Source of the DNA: Sinonovacula constricta
Lineage: Eukaryota > Mollusca > Bivalvia > Cardiida > Solecurtidae
Length of the DNA stretch: 64,000 bases
Direction: 5' to 3'
NCBI GenBank assembly: GCA_007844125.1
Contig: CM017558.1
Span: 25,687,344 to 25,751,343, forward strand
The notes under the pieces are model-generated. The model was not told the origin of the DNA. It did no database searches and was given only the letters and a program-made list of their open reading frames with translations. Below are positions 35,060-48,938 of the stretch, piece by piece. The position numbers and the translations under genes were made by a program. Positions within the stretch are counted from its first letter, which is position 1, and each line of letters opens with the position of its first letter.

Positions 35060-35370
35060 TTGTTCGTTTATTATTGGGTTTATAGTTCCACCACGGTATT
35101 CCAGTTATCTGGAGACGATGTCCTCTTGAAGCAGATATATAATGCTGCATTCACTGTTTATAGCGTGCCATGAACACCTGATACCACACCCAGTCACATT
35201 ATCCTGACACCGTATCAACCTGCTGTGGCTACCCTTATATTTGATTGAGCGTTAGCAAGGGAGCTAACCACTACCGTTTTAACGACTTGGGTATGTCGCG
35301 GCCCTGGGATAGAAAACGAGGTCTCCCGTACCTGCAGCCGACGCTCTATCTACTGTGCTACCAGGTCTGG
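35060..35370 (-). mobile_element. tRNA-derived SINE, family A copy 2
   Basis: On the minus strand it starts AGACCTGGTAGC and shares blocks with the copy at 4250-4560 over about 310 bp, ending in CCCAATAATAAACGAAC. Box A and box B are more decayed than in copy 1. The matching 3' tails (AATAAA-rich) support a common master element. Confidence 0.85.
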
Positions 35371-37026
35371 TCACACAGTTTAGTCTGTTCTTCCTGTAAC
35401 GTTATATATGTACTTATGTACGATTTTACATCTTAAATATATACCTTCAATAAATTAAAACATTTCGTGATTTATAGAAACAAGTCATATTTCATTTCTT
35501 ACAAACAGTAATCATACTTGCTGGTTACATTCAATATACCTTTATAAATCATTTCGCCCTGCCTCTCCACACCTAACGATATCTCAAGCAATTCAAGTCA
35601 ACACTTAATTTGCATGTGACTTTAAATCCGGTTCACAATGAGAAAGAAAAGTTGGTTATATAAGTTTGACCTGGACATTTTTCATGAGCGTAAATAGTAA
35701 CATGCGTTAAAAATTGATTTAAAATTTTACACAAAGTAATAGATCTACAAGTGGCCGACATAACTATCAGTGTTTCTACAGCGAAAGAACTCAATGAAAA
35801 GTCCTGCAGTCTTAACGGACTGCCGTAAGATAATGTTGTACTTTAGGTAATTTAAGCATATTCAAGCAACATAAGGTTTTATCGTCTTTACCTATAGAGT
35901 TCACAGGCACCAGTATTAATTTGTGAATATGTGAACATTGTCAACGTAATCTAATAGAAAATGTATATCACTTGCTTTTAATTTGTCCAAAATATTTAAT
36001 ACTTAGAAAAAAAGATAAAGTTAACGATATTATTTCACATGGCCTACAAAACATAATTTTATTAATCTAATGACATCTATTCATATTGTAAATACACTAG
36101 TAGGTACATATATTATGCCAACTTAGTAAGAAAAAGTTTTTAAAATATCTCCATGTATATATTCTATTATATTACATTAAGGCATAATTGTGATTATGCT
36201 TTATGTTCATAATGATAAATAATAAAAATTCTATTTATTTCATGCAGGTAGCCTAATGAGTACATATAATACTACACATTCATTAGGCTTTTTATGAAAC
36301 ATAAAACATTTACCAAATTATTTAACAGACGCCATTATCAAATCATTACAACAGCAGTAAAAGTGGCAGTATCCTTCCTATTAACAGCACATTAAACAGA
36401 TTAATATCAGGAGCACTCTCACAAATAGTGGTATATAAATAGCACATAAATTAATTACATATGAAATCGAATTTTTCCTTTTCGATATAATCAATAATGT
36501 CGATCGCGTTTAACTTTTAACGATATCGACCTCGTTAAAAGTTAATATATATATATATATATATATATTAGAAGTAACTGTGACTGAAGGACACACGCAC
36601 GCACGGACGGAAAGCCGACATACGGACTGACGGATAGTCTACCTATAACACACTTGCTTTTATAATCATGGAAAACTAAGCTATATACAGCATCTTGAAG
36701 TATACAGCTTATTTTGGGCTGTGTACTGCACCGGCTGTGTACGGTATATCTATCTAAGAAAAACAACAACAAAACAACATCTTGTTCAATCATTTAAACC
36801 ATTAGACATTAAACAACGATGCAAATGCACAGTTTTTATCGACGATAGAACTTTTGTTACTTTGAGTTCAGATCTTAAGATTAACAAAGAATAAACTTTG
36901 TGACACTTCATCAATGTAGGCATATCCATTATGTAATGGGAAAGTGACTAGTTGTCAATAGCATTTATATGTATATATGTATCCCTATTGGCTTACAGTG
37001 TCATCTGTACATAAATATCCTTCATC
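35371..37026. other. AT-rich intergenic
   Basis: A short (TA)n run lies near 36545-36568, followed by gcacgcacggacgg-type simple sequence. No gene was recognised. Confidence 0.5.
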
Positions 37027-38370
37027 GGCAAATAACAGGATTACACTATCATCTATGTGTATGTCTCCCATCGGCAATTGACTCATTATAAAATAAGTGA
37101 TATGTATATCCCCGTCGGCAATTGACTCATTATAAAAGAAGTGATATGTATATCCCCGTCGGCAAATGACTCGTTATAAAGTCAGTGATATGTATATCCC
37201 CGTCGGCAATTGACTCATTATAAAAGAAGTGATATGTATATCCCCGTCGGCAAATGACTCGTTATAAAGTCAGTGATATGTATATCCCCGTCGGCAATTG
37301 ACTCATTATAAAATAAGTGATATGTAAATCCCCGTCGGCAAATGACTCGTTATAAAGTCAGTGATATGTATATCCCCGTCGGCAAATGACTCGTTATAAA
37401 GTCAGTGATATGTATATCCCCGTCGGCAAATGACTCGTTATAAAGTAAGTGACATGTATATCCCCGTCGGCAAATGACTCGTTATAAAGTCAGTGATATG
37501 TATATCCCTGTCGGCAAATGACTCGTTATAAAGTCAGTGATATGTATATCCCCATCGGCAATAGACTCATTATAAAATAAGTGATATGTATATCCCCGTC
37601 GGCAAATGACTCGTTATAAAGTCAGTGATATGTATATCCCCGTCGGCAAATGACTCGTTATAAAGTCAGTGATATGTATATCCCCATCGGCAAATGACTC
37701 GTTATAAAGTCAGTAATATGTATATCCTCCATCGGCAATTGACTCGTTATAAAATCAGTGATATGTATATCCCCGTCGGCAAATGACTCGTTATAAAGTC
37801 AGTGATATGTATATCCCCATCGGCAATAGACTCATTATAAACTAAGTGATATGTATATCCCCGTCGGCAAATGACTCGTTATAAAGTCAGTGATATGTAT
37901 ATCCCCGTCGGCAAATGACTCGTTATAAAGTCAGTGATATGTATATCCCCGTCGGCAAATGACTCGTTATAAAGTCAGTGATATGTATATCCCCGTCGGC
38001 AAATGACTCGTTGTAAAGTCAGTGATATGTATATCCTCCATCGGCAATTGACTCGTTATAAAATCAGTGATATGTATATCCCCGTCGGCAAATGACTCGT
38101 CATAAAATCAGTGATATGTATATCCCCGTCGGCAAATGACTCGTTATAAAATAAGTGATATGTATATCACCGTCGGCAAATGACTCGTTATAAAATCAGT
38201 GATATTTATATCCCCGTCGGCAAATGACTCGTTATAAAATCAGTGATATATATATATCCCCGTCGGCAAATGACTCGTTATAAAATCAGTGATATGTATA
38301 TCCTCTATCGGCAATTGACTCGTTATAAAATCAGTAATATGTATATCCCACATCGGCAAGTGACTGGTTT
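37027..38370. repeat. 44-bp minisatellite, about 30 units
   Basis: The unit is cgttataaagtcagtgatat followed by gtatatccccgtcggcaaat and gact. Variants include aaataagtg for aaagtcagtg, ccatcgg for ccgtcgg, and caattgact for caaatgact. The first units (37027-37066) and the last one are degenerate. Confidence 0.95.
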
Positions 38371-39204
38371 CAATTTTATCGTGTTATTCGCAATTACATG
38401 CTTTCAGACTGTCGTAATTTGAATCTATGCAATTCTTCTTGAGTTCAGTTCAAAAGATACTACAAAGAATGTTAACATTTATATAACTGTCAAATTATTC
38501 GAAGAGTTTAGTTGACAATCAATTTATGTAACGCTTATTGTTTGTGCTTACTTACATCTACCTTTTATATTGATTGTTTTATTTTATATCTCTATACAAA
38601 CACAGTTGAATGGCAGAGACAGATAAAACAGTGGTTTCTCACGGCTGGTCTTATTGAAACAATGCACGATACTACAAGATTTCCAACAATAGACTTTATC
38701 TTAAGGAGGCGATTAAGAACTCGTTGCTGTCAGAGGCAATGGTCCTCCAAGATAGATGTACACCGGAGTGGAGGGCTTTAACTGCAATAAACGTTCACCA
38801 GAGAGCTTTATTGACACTTCGGGATGAGCCAATTTAATGTAACTTCAAACAACTCGGAGATTGAATTATCTTGATAAATTAGTCTAGATTCACGATATCT
38901 AAAAACGAAACAGTCAAACAATCTATCAACAAAACAGCTTAACAATTAAATAACAACTAACACACCATTTTTTTTATTTGTACTAATAATTAAAAAACTC
39001 AAAAAGTATTTCAAAAAGCAAATGGACACTGTCGATACACAGACTAAACAGCATCTTTCTAACAACCAATCAATACACTATATGTCTACTTGATAGGCAT
39101 TAAACAATAAACTAATCAAGACATCCGCTCACTAGCCCAATCAATAAACCCAGCTACCCTGTAACAGGCTTTAAACAAACCTAGTTTTACCAACATTTCC
39201 TGGG
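38371..39204. other. Intergenic upstream of a decayed gene copy
   Basis: A short plus-strand frame (38609-38781, EWQRQIKQWFLTAG) has fair composition but no recognised similarity. It could be the far 5' part of the pseudogene that follows. Confidence 0.3.
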
Positions 39205-42060
39205 ATGGGAATGGTAGCTGCCACTACCCCGGGTAACCAAGTTAGACACGAAATTTCGAGGCAGAAAATAGCTGACTTGAAACTTGTCGAACTGAGATTA
39301 CCGCTTTGTAAAGCATGTCCAAAGCAGCATTGTATTTCAGCCTCTTCCATTCTCACCCACCTGTGACCTCACTGTTGTTGTTTCGTTGGAGATATCCTGT
39401 CGCCTCTACCAGAGCATACCTAGTTGGCAAGGCATGATGCATTTATTGCACAAGGATTGTGAGCAACCAGGTCCTTGGTAACATTTCTCCCGATGATTGC
39501 CATGAATCCAGTGGACAAAACCTGCATCGTGTCTATCCTAGATTACTTGTGCAATTTGGAGTCAAAACACAACATGCCAATTATCATTACCTTCGACCAA
39601 CTGCTATTTTGGAAGGCTTTTGATATTGCAAATGTTGTTGCCGATGAAAACCCAATCAAGAATGCGGTGTTATTACTTGGAAGCGTCCACATCTTCATGA
39701 ATTTGTTGGGTGTCATTGGAACTTTGATGGACGGCAGTGGTCTTCAGGCGATCCTGGATACGGTGTATGGTAAAAATGCTATTGCACACATCATGAGTGG
39801 AAAGGCAGTGCAGCGAGCATTTCGTGGACACCTGCTGATGGATCAGTGTCTTACACGACAGATAGTTACTAAGACCATTGAGAATGACCGTGGTTTCCAA
39901 GAAGTGGGGAAACTTTACATGTTGAAGGAGAGTGTTGCTAGTGACTTAGAATCATAGTTAACATCAGATTGTATTCGTGGGATTGACAAAACTGTAACTC
40001 TCAAAAGGGAAGAACTGGCATAAACATCCCAAAACAGCAAGATGTGGATCAATTACCCGTACATGGTTGGTACATCTAGGTCACTTGTTGCGTCGAATCG
40101 AATGGGATCATGGGAGATGCATCTCAGTGCAATTTCAGCATGCTTGCCAATATTTGCGGCTGCTTGCCATCCCAATTATTCGAAGTCAGCCTGTCTATAT
40201 CTCCAGAAAATGCATGCATAGAAGAATGATCAATCACCCTAAGGTTCACCAGAAGTTACAGTCTGGGTTCCATGTAACAAGGTGCAGCAACCAATACTGG
40301 GCTGGTTTTGGCTCTGATCTTGTAATATAACAGACATTGATGCGTTCACTAAGAAGCCAAGGGCGCCTTACACGTCGAAGTGGTATGTCAGAGCACTAGA
40401 GAGCAGTTTGGCCTATGCCATTCACTATGACAACTTCTTACAACCTTGCCATGCAAGAACTTACAACAAATAATTACACCACTCGTGAACAACATACGGA
40501 GCTGTCCACCTCCAGAGTGAGTAGAGATGAGGTTGACATTGAAAAAATGCAGCAAAACTGAACACTTTCACACCATATTCAGATGATCATTACGCAACAT
40601 CATCACAGGGGTCAATGCATATGAGGACGTAAATGTACATAACTTGTTTGAGATAGGAAATGGCAATATAGAAAAAAATGGATGGACACTCTGTTTTCTT
40701 ATACCCACACAAAAGCAGTTTAAAGACTAAACCACTAGTAAGTAGTAAAGCAGTTGCATGGGACCGTACCATAGACCCAGCGTTGTTGTTTCAGAGGTTC
40801 CTAATTGTTTCACAGACAGGTGATCTCTGCCTGGAAGATGTAATGAACTATGAACTATGCCCATACCCAATGTCTTTGTATGAAGCAAAAACATCTAGCG
40901 CCAGCCTGACAAGCCGCAACTGCAGAAGCAATCAGGAACTATACTGGACCAAAATCTGACAATGTTGTAATTGAGACTGTCCAAGTTACTGATCACCATG
41001 TGATAGACGGGTGGGTGTGGGTGTGGGTATCACTTTTGCATCGCTTAAAATGGAATAAGGGGTGCACCTATGATTCCAATGCAGACGAATATGCCTCTAT
41101 CACTCTCGAAAACAATGCAACAGCCACTGAAGTCTTTGACGGTTGTGAGGCTGGGGCCAGCATAAAGGTCTGAAATCATCAGCGTCGAAGCAGAAATCGG
41201 AATGCAAATAAGGTAAACATTACCGGGTGACATAATTTGTTTGAAAAAGAGGACAGAGAGGCTGCAATGTAATTCAAGCTGAAGGTGATGCAGATGTTGA
41301 GATTGCAAAAACAGCTGTCTCAATGCCCGCTTTAAAATCTACTACCCTCGTTGGAGAAGACACTGATCTTCTTGTACTTCTGCTTTACCATGTAGTCATC
41401 TCAGACTGCACTGAACTCTATTTCCGCATAGACAAGACACAATCGAATGTCTATAACATCAATGTCTTTAAGCAGATACGAGGAGAAGCTACTTGCAAAG
41501 ATCTACTGTTTCGCAATGCCTTCACAGGATGTGACTGAACGTCAAGTATATTTGTAAAGAAAAAGAAGTCGGCATTCCAAAGAATGTTAACAAAAGAAAA
41601 GGGAATCAAAGACTGTTCACAAGTGTTCTGTTCACTGAAACAAAGTAAGGATGCAGTTGAACCAAATGGCTGTAGGGCAATGATGGCATTGATCAATGCA
41701 GACAAGAATGATTTTCTTGCATCCATCAGATACAATATGCTCTGCAAGAAAGTTGCGAGAGCTGAAACTTTTGTGACACCTGAAAGGCTGAAAATTTCAC
41801 TCCCGGCGTAGTTATGACCAGGTTATGGTCTGGATTTGCTGTAGTGATGAACTTGAACCATCTGAGTGGGGATGGAAGGAGGAGGGGTAAACTAGTTTTA
41901 ATGATAACGGACAAAAGCCCTGCACCAGAGGTTCTCCTTCCAATGATTCATTGCAACTGTTCAAGAGCGTGTAATACGCTTAAGTGTTCCTGCAGAAAGC
42001 ATACACCAGTACGTGTGGTCATTGTCAAAATGGCAACTGTGAGAATATGACCAATGAACT
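39205..42060 (+). pseudogene. Decayed copy of a multicopy invertebrate protein family of unknown function
   Basis: Fragments in shifting plus-strand frames match, in order, a long protein I recall as highly repeated in invertebrate and some fish genomes. They are MVAATTPGNQ (39211), SWQGMM (39440), a 153-residue open stretch with NPVDKTC, TFDQLLFWKA, GSGLQAILD and GKAVQRAFRGHLL (39496-39957), FAAACHPNYSKSACLYLQ (40155), GFHVTRCSNQYWAGFGSDLVI (40264), DPALLFQRF and YELCPYP (40777-40880), VGEDTDLLVLLLYHV (41347), LLFRNAFTGCD (41505) and a Cys-rich end (CNCSRACNTLKCSCRK). There are several frameshifts and stops and no introns. The EDTD block resembles the acidic motif of PIN/FEN-like nucleases (inference). 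It may be a retrocopy or a transposon-borne gene. Confidence 0.7.
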
Positions 42061-43195
42061 AGTAATGGAAGAGGATGATGAACAAGACCGTATCTGAGAA
42101 ACTACAAAAGCATTTTTGCATGGCAAAATCAAAATCCAAGACCGGACTTGTCCATTGGTTATGACGTCATCAAGTCATTCTGACATCATGAAGTCAGTGC
42201 ATATGCAACTGACATTTCTAGATCTGCTATTATTTGCATGACATTGATAAAAACATCATTCATTATTACATCAGGTTTTACAACTTGAAATTTTATGACA
42301 ATCGATAAGATGTGTTACACTTTCTGTAGGCAGCCATCTTTTTTTTGACGTCTTTTTTTACACTTTCCAGTGGGTCAAAATTGTCCAACTTTTGATATGT
42401 TGTTCGTCTCATATAATAGTACAAAAACAGTCATAAAAAACTTTTGCATTTTTTAGGGGGGGGGGGGGTGCAGGGGCAGGTGGTTAATTGACCCATTAGT
42501 TAGTATGTTAGACCACTTTAATTAGGTTATCGATCTACCATGTCTTTTGTAGAAAAAGTAAACTGTTTTCATGTTCTGACTTTGGAAGTTCATCTGTTGT
42601 AAATTTGGTGCTTAATTTAAGGATATTTAAGATAAAGATAAAAAGTTAACGTTCATTACTCAATGTACCCCTGCAACGGACCTATAACCATGAATGTCAA
42701 GGTTCTTGACATTACAATGATGAAGAGGTTTATTCTGTCTCTAGAAGTTCATCTATTGTAAATATTGTGCTGAAATCATAGATAAATGGTTTTATTTTGA
42801 AAACTCAATACTGCAATATAGGTACGCAGTCTTTAATGTTAAACTCGCTTGCATACACACCTTATACACATGTTTGTTTTTTAAATTTTCATATTGATAC
42901 AACTTTATGTAAAACTGTATCTTATTTAACTGACGTACATGTAACCAATCCATTTGATACTATCCGTCGAGGTAAAATGTTTCATGAGACCGAACCCATT
43001 TTATGATAAATTAGACAAATAATTTTATGCAAACTCAAAACGTTGAGGAATAGCAATTAGGTTTAGATAAATGATTTAAAGTAACACATTTAATCATTCG
43101 TAATTTGCTGGCATAAAATATACACGTCCGTACATCCGCATTTGTCTGCGTAAGAACTCTGCATGCTGAACATGAACTAATCATGCTTAGGCCAA
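42061..43195. other. Intergenic, with a 13-base G run
   Basis: AT-rich sequence. A run of 13 G lies at 42456-42468. No gene was recognised. Confidence 0.5.
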
Positions 43196-46100
43196 GAGTG
43201 CATTCCCGGATCAGTCTAATGTCCTATTAGGATATACCCCTTAGGCCAACAGTGTATCCCAGGATCAGTCTGCTGTCCTATCAGGATATACAGCTTAGGC
43301 CAACAGCGTATCCCAGGATCAGACTGCTGTCCTATCAGGATATACTGCTTATTCCAACAGTGTATCCCCAGATCAGTCTGCTGTCCTCTCAGGTTATACT
43401 GCTAAGGCAACCAGCATATCCCCAGACCAGCCTGCTGTCCAATCAGGATATACTGCTTAGGCAACCAGTGTATCCCCAAATCAGCTTTCTGTCATATCAC
43501 GATATACAGTCTGAGATGCCTAGGCCAACAGTGTATCCCCAGATCAGCTTGCTGTCTTATCAGGATGTAATGCTTAAGCCAACAGTGTATTCCCAGATCA
43601 GCTTGCTGTCCTATTAGGATATACACTCTGAGCTACTTAGGCCACAGTGTACCCCTGCTGTCCTATCGAATATACTGCTTAAGCCTACAGTGTATCCCAA
43701 GATCAGTTTGCTGTCCTATCATGATATACTGTTTAGGCCAACAGCACATCTCCAGATCAGTCTGCTGTCCTATCAGGATATACTGCTAAGGCCAACAGCA
43801 CATCTCCAGATCAGTCTACTGTCCTATCAGGATATACTGTTTAAGCCTACAGTGTATCCCAAGATCAGTCTGCTGTCGTATCAGGATATACTGCTTAGGC
43901 CAACAGCATATCCCCAGATCAGTCTGCTGTCCTATCAGGATGTAATCCTTAGGCCAACAGATCATATCCCCAGATCAGTCTGCTGTCCTATCATGATATA
44001 CCGCTTAGGGCAACATCATATCTCCAGATCAGTCTGCTGTCCTATCATGATATACTGCTTAGGCCAACAGCATATCTCCAGATCAGTCTGCTGTCCTATC
44101 ATGATAAACTGCTTAGGCCAACATCATATCTCTAGATCAGTCTGCTAACCTATCATGATATACTGCTTAGGCCAACATCATATCTCCAGATCAGTCTGCT
44201 GTCCTATCATGATAAACTGCTTAGGCCAACATCATATCTCCAGATCAGTCTGCTGTCCTATCATGATAAACTGCTTAGGCCAACAGCATATTCCCAGATC
44301 AGTCTGCTGTCCTATCAGGATATACTGCTAAGGCCAACAGCATATTCCCAGATCAGCCTGCTGTCCTTTAAGGATGTAATGTTTAGGCCTACAGTATATC
44401 CCCAGATCAGTCTGCTGTCCTATCATAAGATACACTCTGAGATACTTAGGCCAACAGTGTATCCCCAGATTATCTTGCTGTACCATCAGCATATACTGCT
44501 TAGGTCAACAGTGTATTCTTAATTCAGTCTGCTGTCCTATCAGGATGTAATACCTAGGCCTACAGTGTATCCCAAGCTCAGTCTGCTGTCCTATCATGAT
44601 ATACAATCTAAGATACTTAGGCCAACAGTGTATCTCCAGATTAGTTTGCTGCCCTGTCACGATATACTGCTTAGGCCAACAGTGTATCCCCAGATTAGTC
44701 TGTTGTCCTATCAGGATATACTTCTTAGGCCAACAGAGTATCCCAGGATCAGTCTGCTGTCCTATCAGGATATACTGCTTACGTCAACAGCATATCTCCA
44801 GATCAGTCTGCTGTCCTATCAGGATATACTGCTTAGGCCAACAGTGTATCCCAAGATCAGTCTGCTGTCCTATCATGATATACTGCTAAGGCCAACAGCG
44901 TATCCCAGGATCAGTCTGCTGTCCTATCAGGATATACTGCTTAGGCCAACAGCGTATCCCAGGATCAGTCTGCTGTCCTATCAGGATGTAATAGTTAGGC
45001 CAACAGCATATTTCCTCATATCAGTCTGCTGTTCTATCAAGAGATACACTCTGAGATACGTAGGCCTTTCGTGTATCCCCAGATAATCTTGCTGTACTAT
45101 CAGGATATACTGCTTAGGCCAACAGTATATCCCCAGATCAGTCTGCTGTCCTATCAGGATATACACGCTGAGATACTTAGGTCAACTGTTTATCCCCAGA
45201 TCAACTTGCTGTCCTATCATGATATACTGCTTAGGCCAATAGCATATTCCCAGATCAGTCTGCTGTCCTATCATGATATACTGCTTATGCAAACAGCATA
45301 TCTCCAGATCAGTCTGCTGTCCTATCATGATATACTGCTTAGGCAAACAGCATATTCCCAGATAAGTCTGCTGTCCTATCAGGATATACTGCTTAGGCAA
45401 ACAGCATATCCCCAGATAAGTCTGCTGTCCTATCAGGATATAATGCTTAGGCTAACAGTGTATCCCCAGATCAGCTGGCTGTCCTATCAGGTTATACTGC
45501 TTAGGCCAACAGTGTATCCCCAGATCAGTCTGCTGTCCTATCATGATATAATGCTTAGGCCAACAGTGTATCCCCAGATCAGTCTGCTGTCCTATCATGA
45601 TGTAATGCTTAGGCCAACAGTGTATCCCCAGATCAGCTGGCTGTCCTATCAGGTTATACTGCTTAGGCCAACAATGTATCCCCAGATCAGTCTGCTGTCC
45701 TATCATGATATAATGCTTAGGCCAACAGTGTATCCCCAGATCAGCTGGCTGTCCTATCAGGTTATACTGCTTAGGCCAACAGTGTATGTCCAGATCAGTC
45801 TGCTGTCCTGTCATAATATACTGCTTAGGCCAACAGTGTATCCCCAGATCAGTCTGCTGTCCTATCATGATATAATGCTTAGGCCAACAGTGTATCCCCA
45901 GATCAGTCTGCTGTCCTATCATGATATAATGCTTAGGCCAACAGTGTATCCCCAGATCAGCTGGCTGTCCAATCAGGTTATACTGCTTAGGCCAACAGTG
46001 TATCCCCAGATCAGTCTGCTGTCCTATCAGGATATACTGCTTAGGTCAACAGTGTATCCCCAGATCAGTCTGCTGTCCTATCATGATATACTGCTTAGGC

Positions 46101-47612
46101 CAACATCATATCTCCAGATCAGTCTGCTGTCCTATCATGTTATACTGCTTAGGCCAACATCATATCCCCAGATAAGTCTGCTGTCCTATCAGGATATACT
46201 GCTTAGGCAAACAGCATATCCCCAGATAAGTCTGCTGTCCTGTCATAATATACTGCTTAGGCCAACAGTGTATCTCCAGATCAGTCTGCTGTCCTATCAG
46301 GATATACGGCTTAGGCCAACAGTGTATCTCCAGATCAGTCTGCTGTCCTATCATAATATACTGCTTAGGCCAACAGTGTATCTCCAGATCAGTCTGCTGT
46401 CCTGTCATAATATAATGCTTAGGCCAACAGCATATTCCCAGATCAGTCTGCTGTCCTATCATGATATACTGCTTAGGCCAACATCATATCTCCAGATCAG
46501 TCTGCTGTCCTATCATGATATACTGCTTAGGCCAACATCATATCCCCAGATAAGTCTGCTGTCCTGTCATAATATAATGCTTAGGCCAACAGCATATTCC
46601 CAGATCAGTCTGCTGTCCTATCATGATATACTGCTTAGGCCAACATCATATCTCCAGATCAGTCTGCTGTCCTATCATGATATACTGCTTAGGCCAACAT
46701 CATATCCCCAGATAAGTCTGCTGTCCTATCATGATATACTGCTTAGGCCAACATCATATCCCCAGATAAGTCTGCTGTCCTATCAGGATATACTGCTTAG
46801 GCAAACAGCATATCCCCAGATAAGTCTGCTGTCCTGTCATAATATACTGCTTAGGCCAACAGTGTATCCCCAGATCAGTCTGCTGTCCTATCAGGATATA
46901 CGGCTTAGGCCAACAGTGTATCCCCAGATCAGTCTGCTGTCCTATCAGGATATACGGCTTAGGCTAACAGTGTATCCCCAGATCAGTCTGCTGTCCTATC
47001 AGAATATACGGCTTAGGCCAACAGTGTATCCCCAAATAAGTCTGCTGTCCTGTCATAATATACTGCTTAGGCCAACAATGTATCCCCAGATCAGTCTGCT
47101 GTCCTATCAGGATATACGGCTTAGGCCAACAGTGTATCCCCAGATCAGTCTGCTGTCCTATCAGGATATACGGCTTAGGCCAACAGTGTATCCCCAGATC
47201 AGTCTGCTGTCCTGTCATAATATACTGCTTAGGCCAACAGTGTATCCCCAGATCAGTCTGCTGTCCTATCAGGATATACTGCTTAGGCAAACAGCATATC
47301 CCCAGATCAGTCTGCTGTCCTATCATGATATAATGCTTAGGCCAACAGTGTATCCCCAGATCAGCTGGCTGTCCTATCAGGTTATACTGCTTTGGCCAAC
47401 AGTGTATCCCCAGATCAGCCGGCTGTCCTATCAGGTTATACTGCTTTGGCCAACAGTGTATCCACAGATCAGCCGGCTGTCCTTTCAGGACATACTGCTT
47501 AGGCCAACAGTGTATCCCCAGATCAGCTGGCTGTCCTATCAGGTTATACTGCTTAAGCCAAAAGTGTATCCCCAGATCAGCTTGCTGTCCTATCAGGAGA
47601 TACACTCTGAGC
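43196..47612. repeat. 54-bp minisatellite, about 80 units
   Basis: The unit is aggccaacagtgtatcccca, gatcagtctgctgtcctatc, aggatatactgctt. Some units carry an insertion (cactctgagatact) after ggatata. Because 54 is a multiple of three, one plus-strand frame stays open for about 860 codons (45071-47665; YPQISLLSYQDILLRPT repeated), and a minus-strand frame opens for over 200 (WPKQYILIGQQTDLGIH). Higher-order triplets of 162 bp are visible around 46400-46720. Confidence 0.95.
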
Positions 47613-48938
47613 TGCGTTGGCTTTATGAAATCGCCTTATACATTGCATTGTTATCAAATAACTAAGAACGTGTGATGTGGACCAATGTTGCCTGTGAAGC
47701 GCGAGAAGCATCTTCCTGTGCAATCGACAATCGTAATACAAAATACTAGTGTAAAGATCGAGGTTAACCACGTTGCTACTATTAAAACAATAACAACATT
47801 ATACCAAGTTAAAGAAACAGTGTTAAGTTACCTGTATCAGCTGGCTGGGTGATCATCTGCACCGTACATTCACCATGTCTCCTGTCATATTGTTTCATTC
47901 CAATACACCTTAGTCCTTATCATCCCGCCTCGATCAAAATGACGCTTGTCACTTGCCTTTTTAAACTCCGACTGTAAAGCTCTTTAGCATGGGCTTTTAC
48001 TGACAATACGTAAATATTTATCTTAACACCCCCTCCTTTCCGTTTTAACGTGCCATGTTCTAGCTTATTGTTGAAACTGAAGGTTTGGCTACGCGCGCCT
48101 TTCGTTTGTTGCCGGGCCTGATTAAAGTGTTATCCCGTGTCTCATCCAATTATGTTCAACAAGAAGGGACCGGAGAGAAATGATTACTGGTAAAAATCGT
48201 TCAATTAGAGATGCGATATTAATAGATATGATTTATTTTATTACGGTTAATCACAGCCAAACAAAGATTCACCGTACCTCATATTGATTCCTGGAATAAT
48301 TCGTGTTTTTCTGAAATGACAAAATTGTTTTGAACCTTTTAAATGCCGCTTATTAATAGACGACGGAATACACAGACAATAGGCGACATCGTATTATTTC
48401 ACCAAATGTCACCCCATCAAACTCCGTCTGAAATATTAAATTGGATTTACTAATCGACGTTGCTATTTTGCAACTATATATGTTAAAGTAAATAGTTCTC
48501 CGGTTTACGTGCATAACTATAAATAAGGCAAATTTATTATTAATTTAAAATGAGCGTGTTAAAAGATTTGCGAATAGAATTAATGAGGTTCATATTTTCT
48601 CTATTATTTAAACCAATTCACCAAGTATTTATACCATACAATAAAAGCGAGAAAATATCACTGGTGCAAGGTCTCGAGTGTACTACGTGTATGCAGAATG
48701 TGAGGATTATGGCAATGCCTGAATCCGAGACGTGTTTTATCCGAAGGTCCTGAAGTGGGTAGGTCAAGTGTATTTGTTGTGCTAGAGTGTCAATATGTTT
48801 GTAACAGATCAAGATTATTTATCGCCCCCAAAACATCCTACTTTCAGAAACACAGGCCACTGTCGGCAAATTGACTGATTACCTACCCAAACAAGCACAG
48901 GCCACGGTTAGCACATTGACTGATTATCTACCCAACGA
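47613..48938. other. Intergenic, with a weak candidate first exon
   Basis: A minus-strand segment ending GCTGATACAG|GTAACT near 47830 is preceded by an ATG (MKQYDRRHGECTVQMI). It could be a first coding exon, but nothing downstream joins it convincingly. Two degenerate 58-bp units containing attgactgattacctaccc lie at 48840-48938. Confidence 0.3.

Noticed and set aside
37027..38370. CRISPR-like array (regular 44-bp spacing)
   Set aside because: The whole unit is repeated with no unique spacers, there are no cas genes, and the DNA is eukaryotic.
45071..47665. An 864-codon repetitive protein
   Set aside because: It is explained by the 54-bp tandem unit. It begins at a non-ATG codon and the opposite strand is also open over long stretches.
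47820..47905. A first coding exon (MKQYDRRHGECTVQMI..., donor GTAACT) belonging with the 32677-33270 exon
   Set aside because: The donor leaves a phase that does not read into the downstream frame, and no intermediate exon was found.
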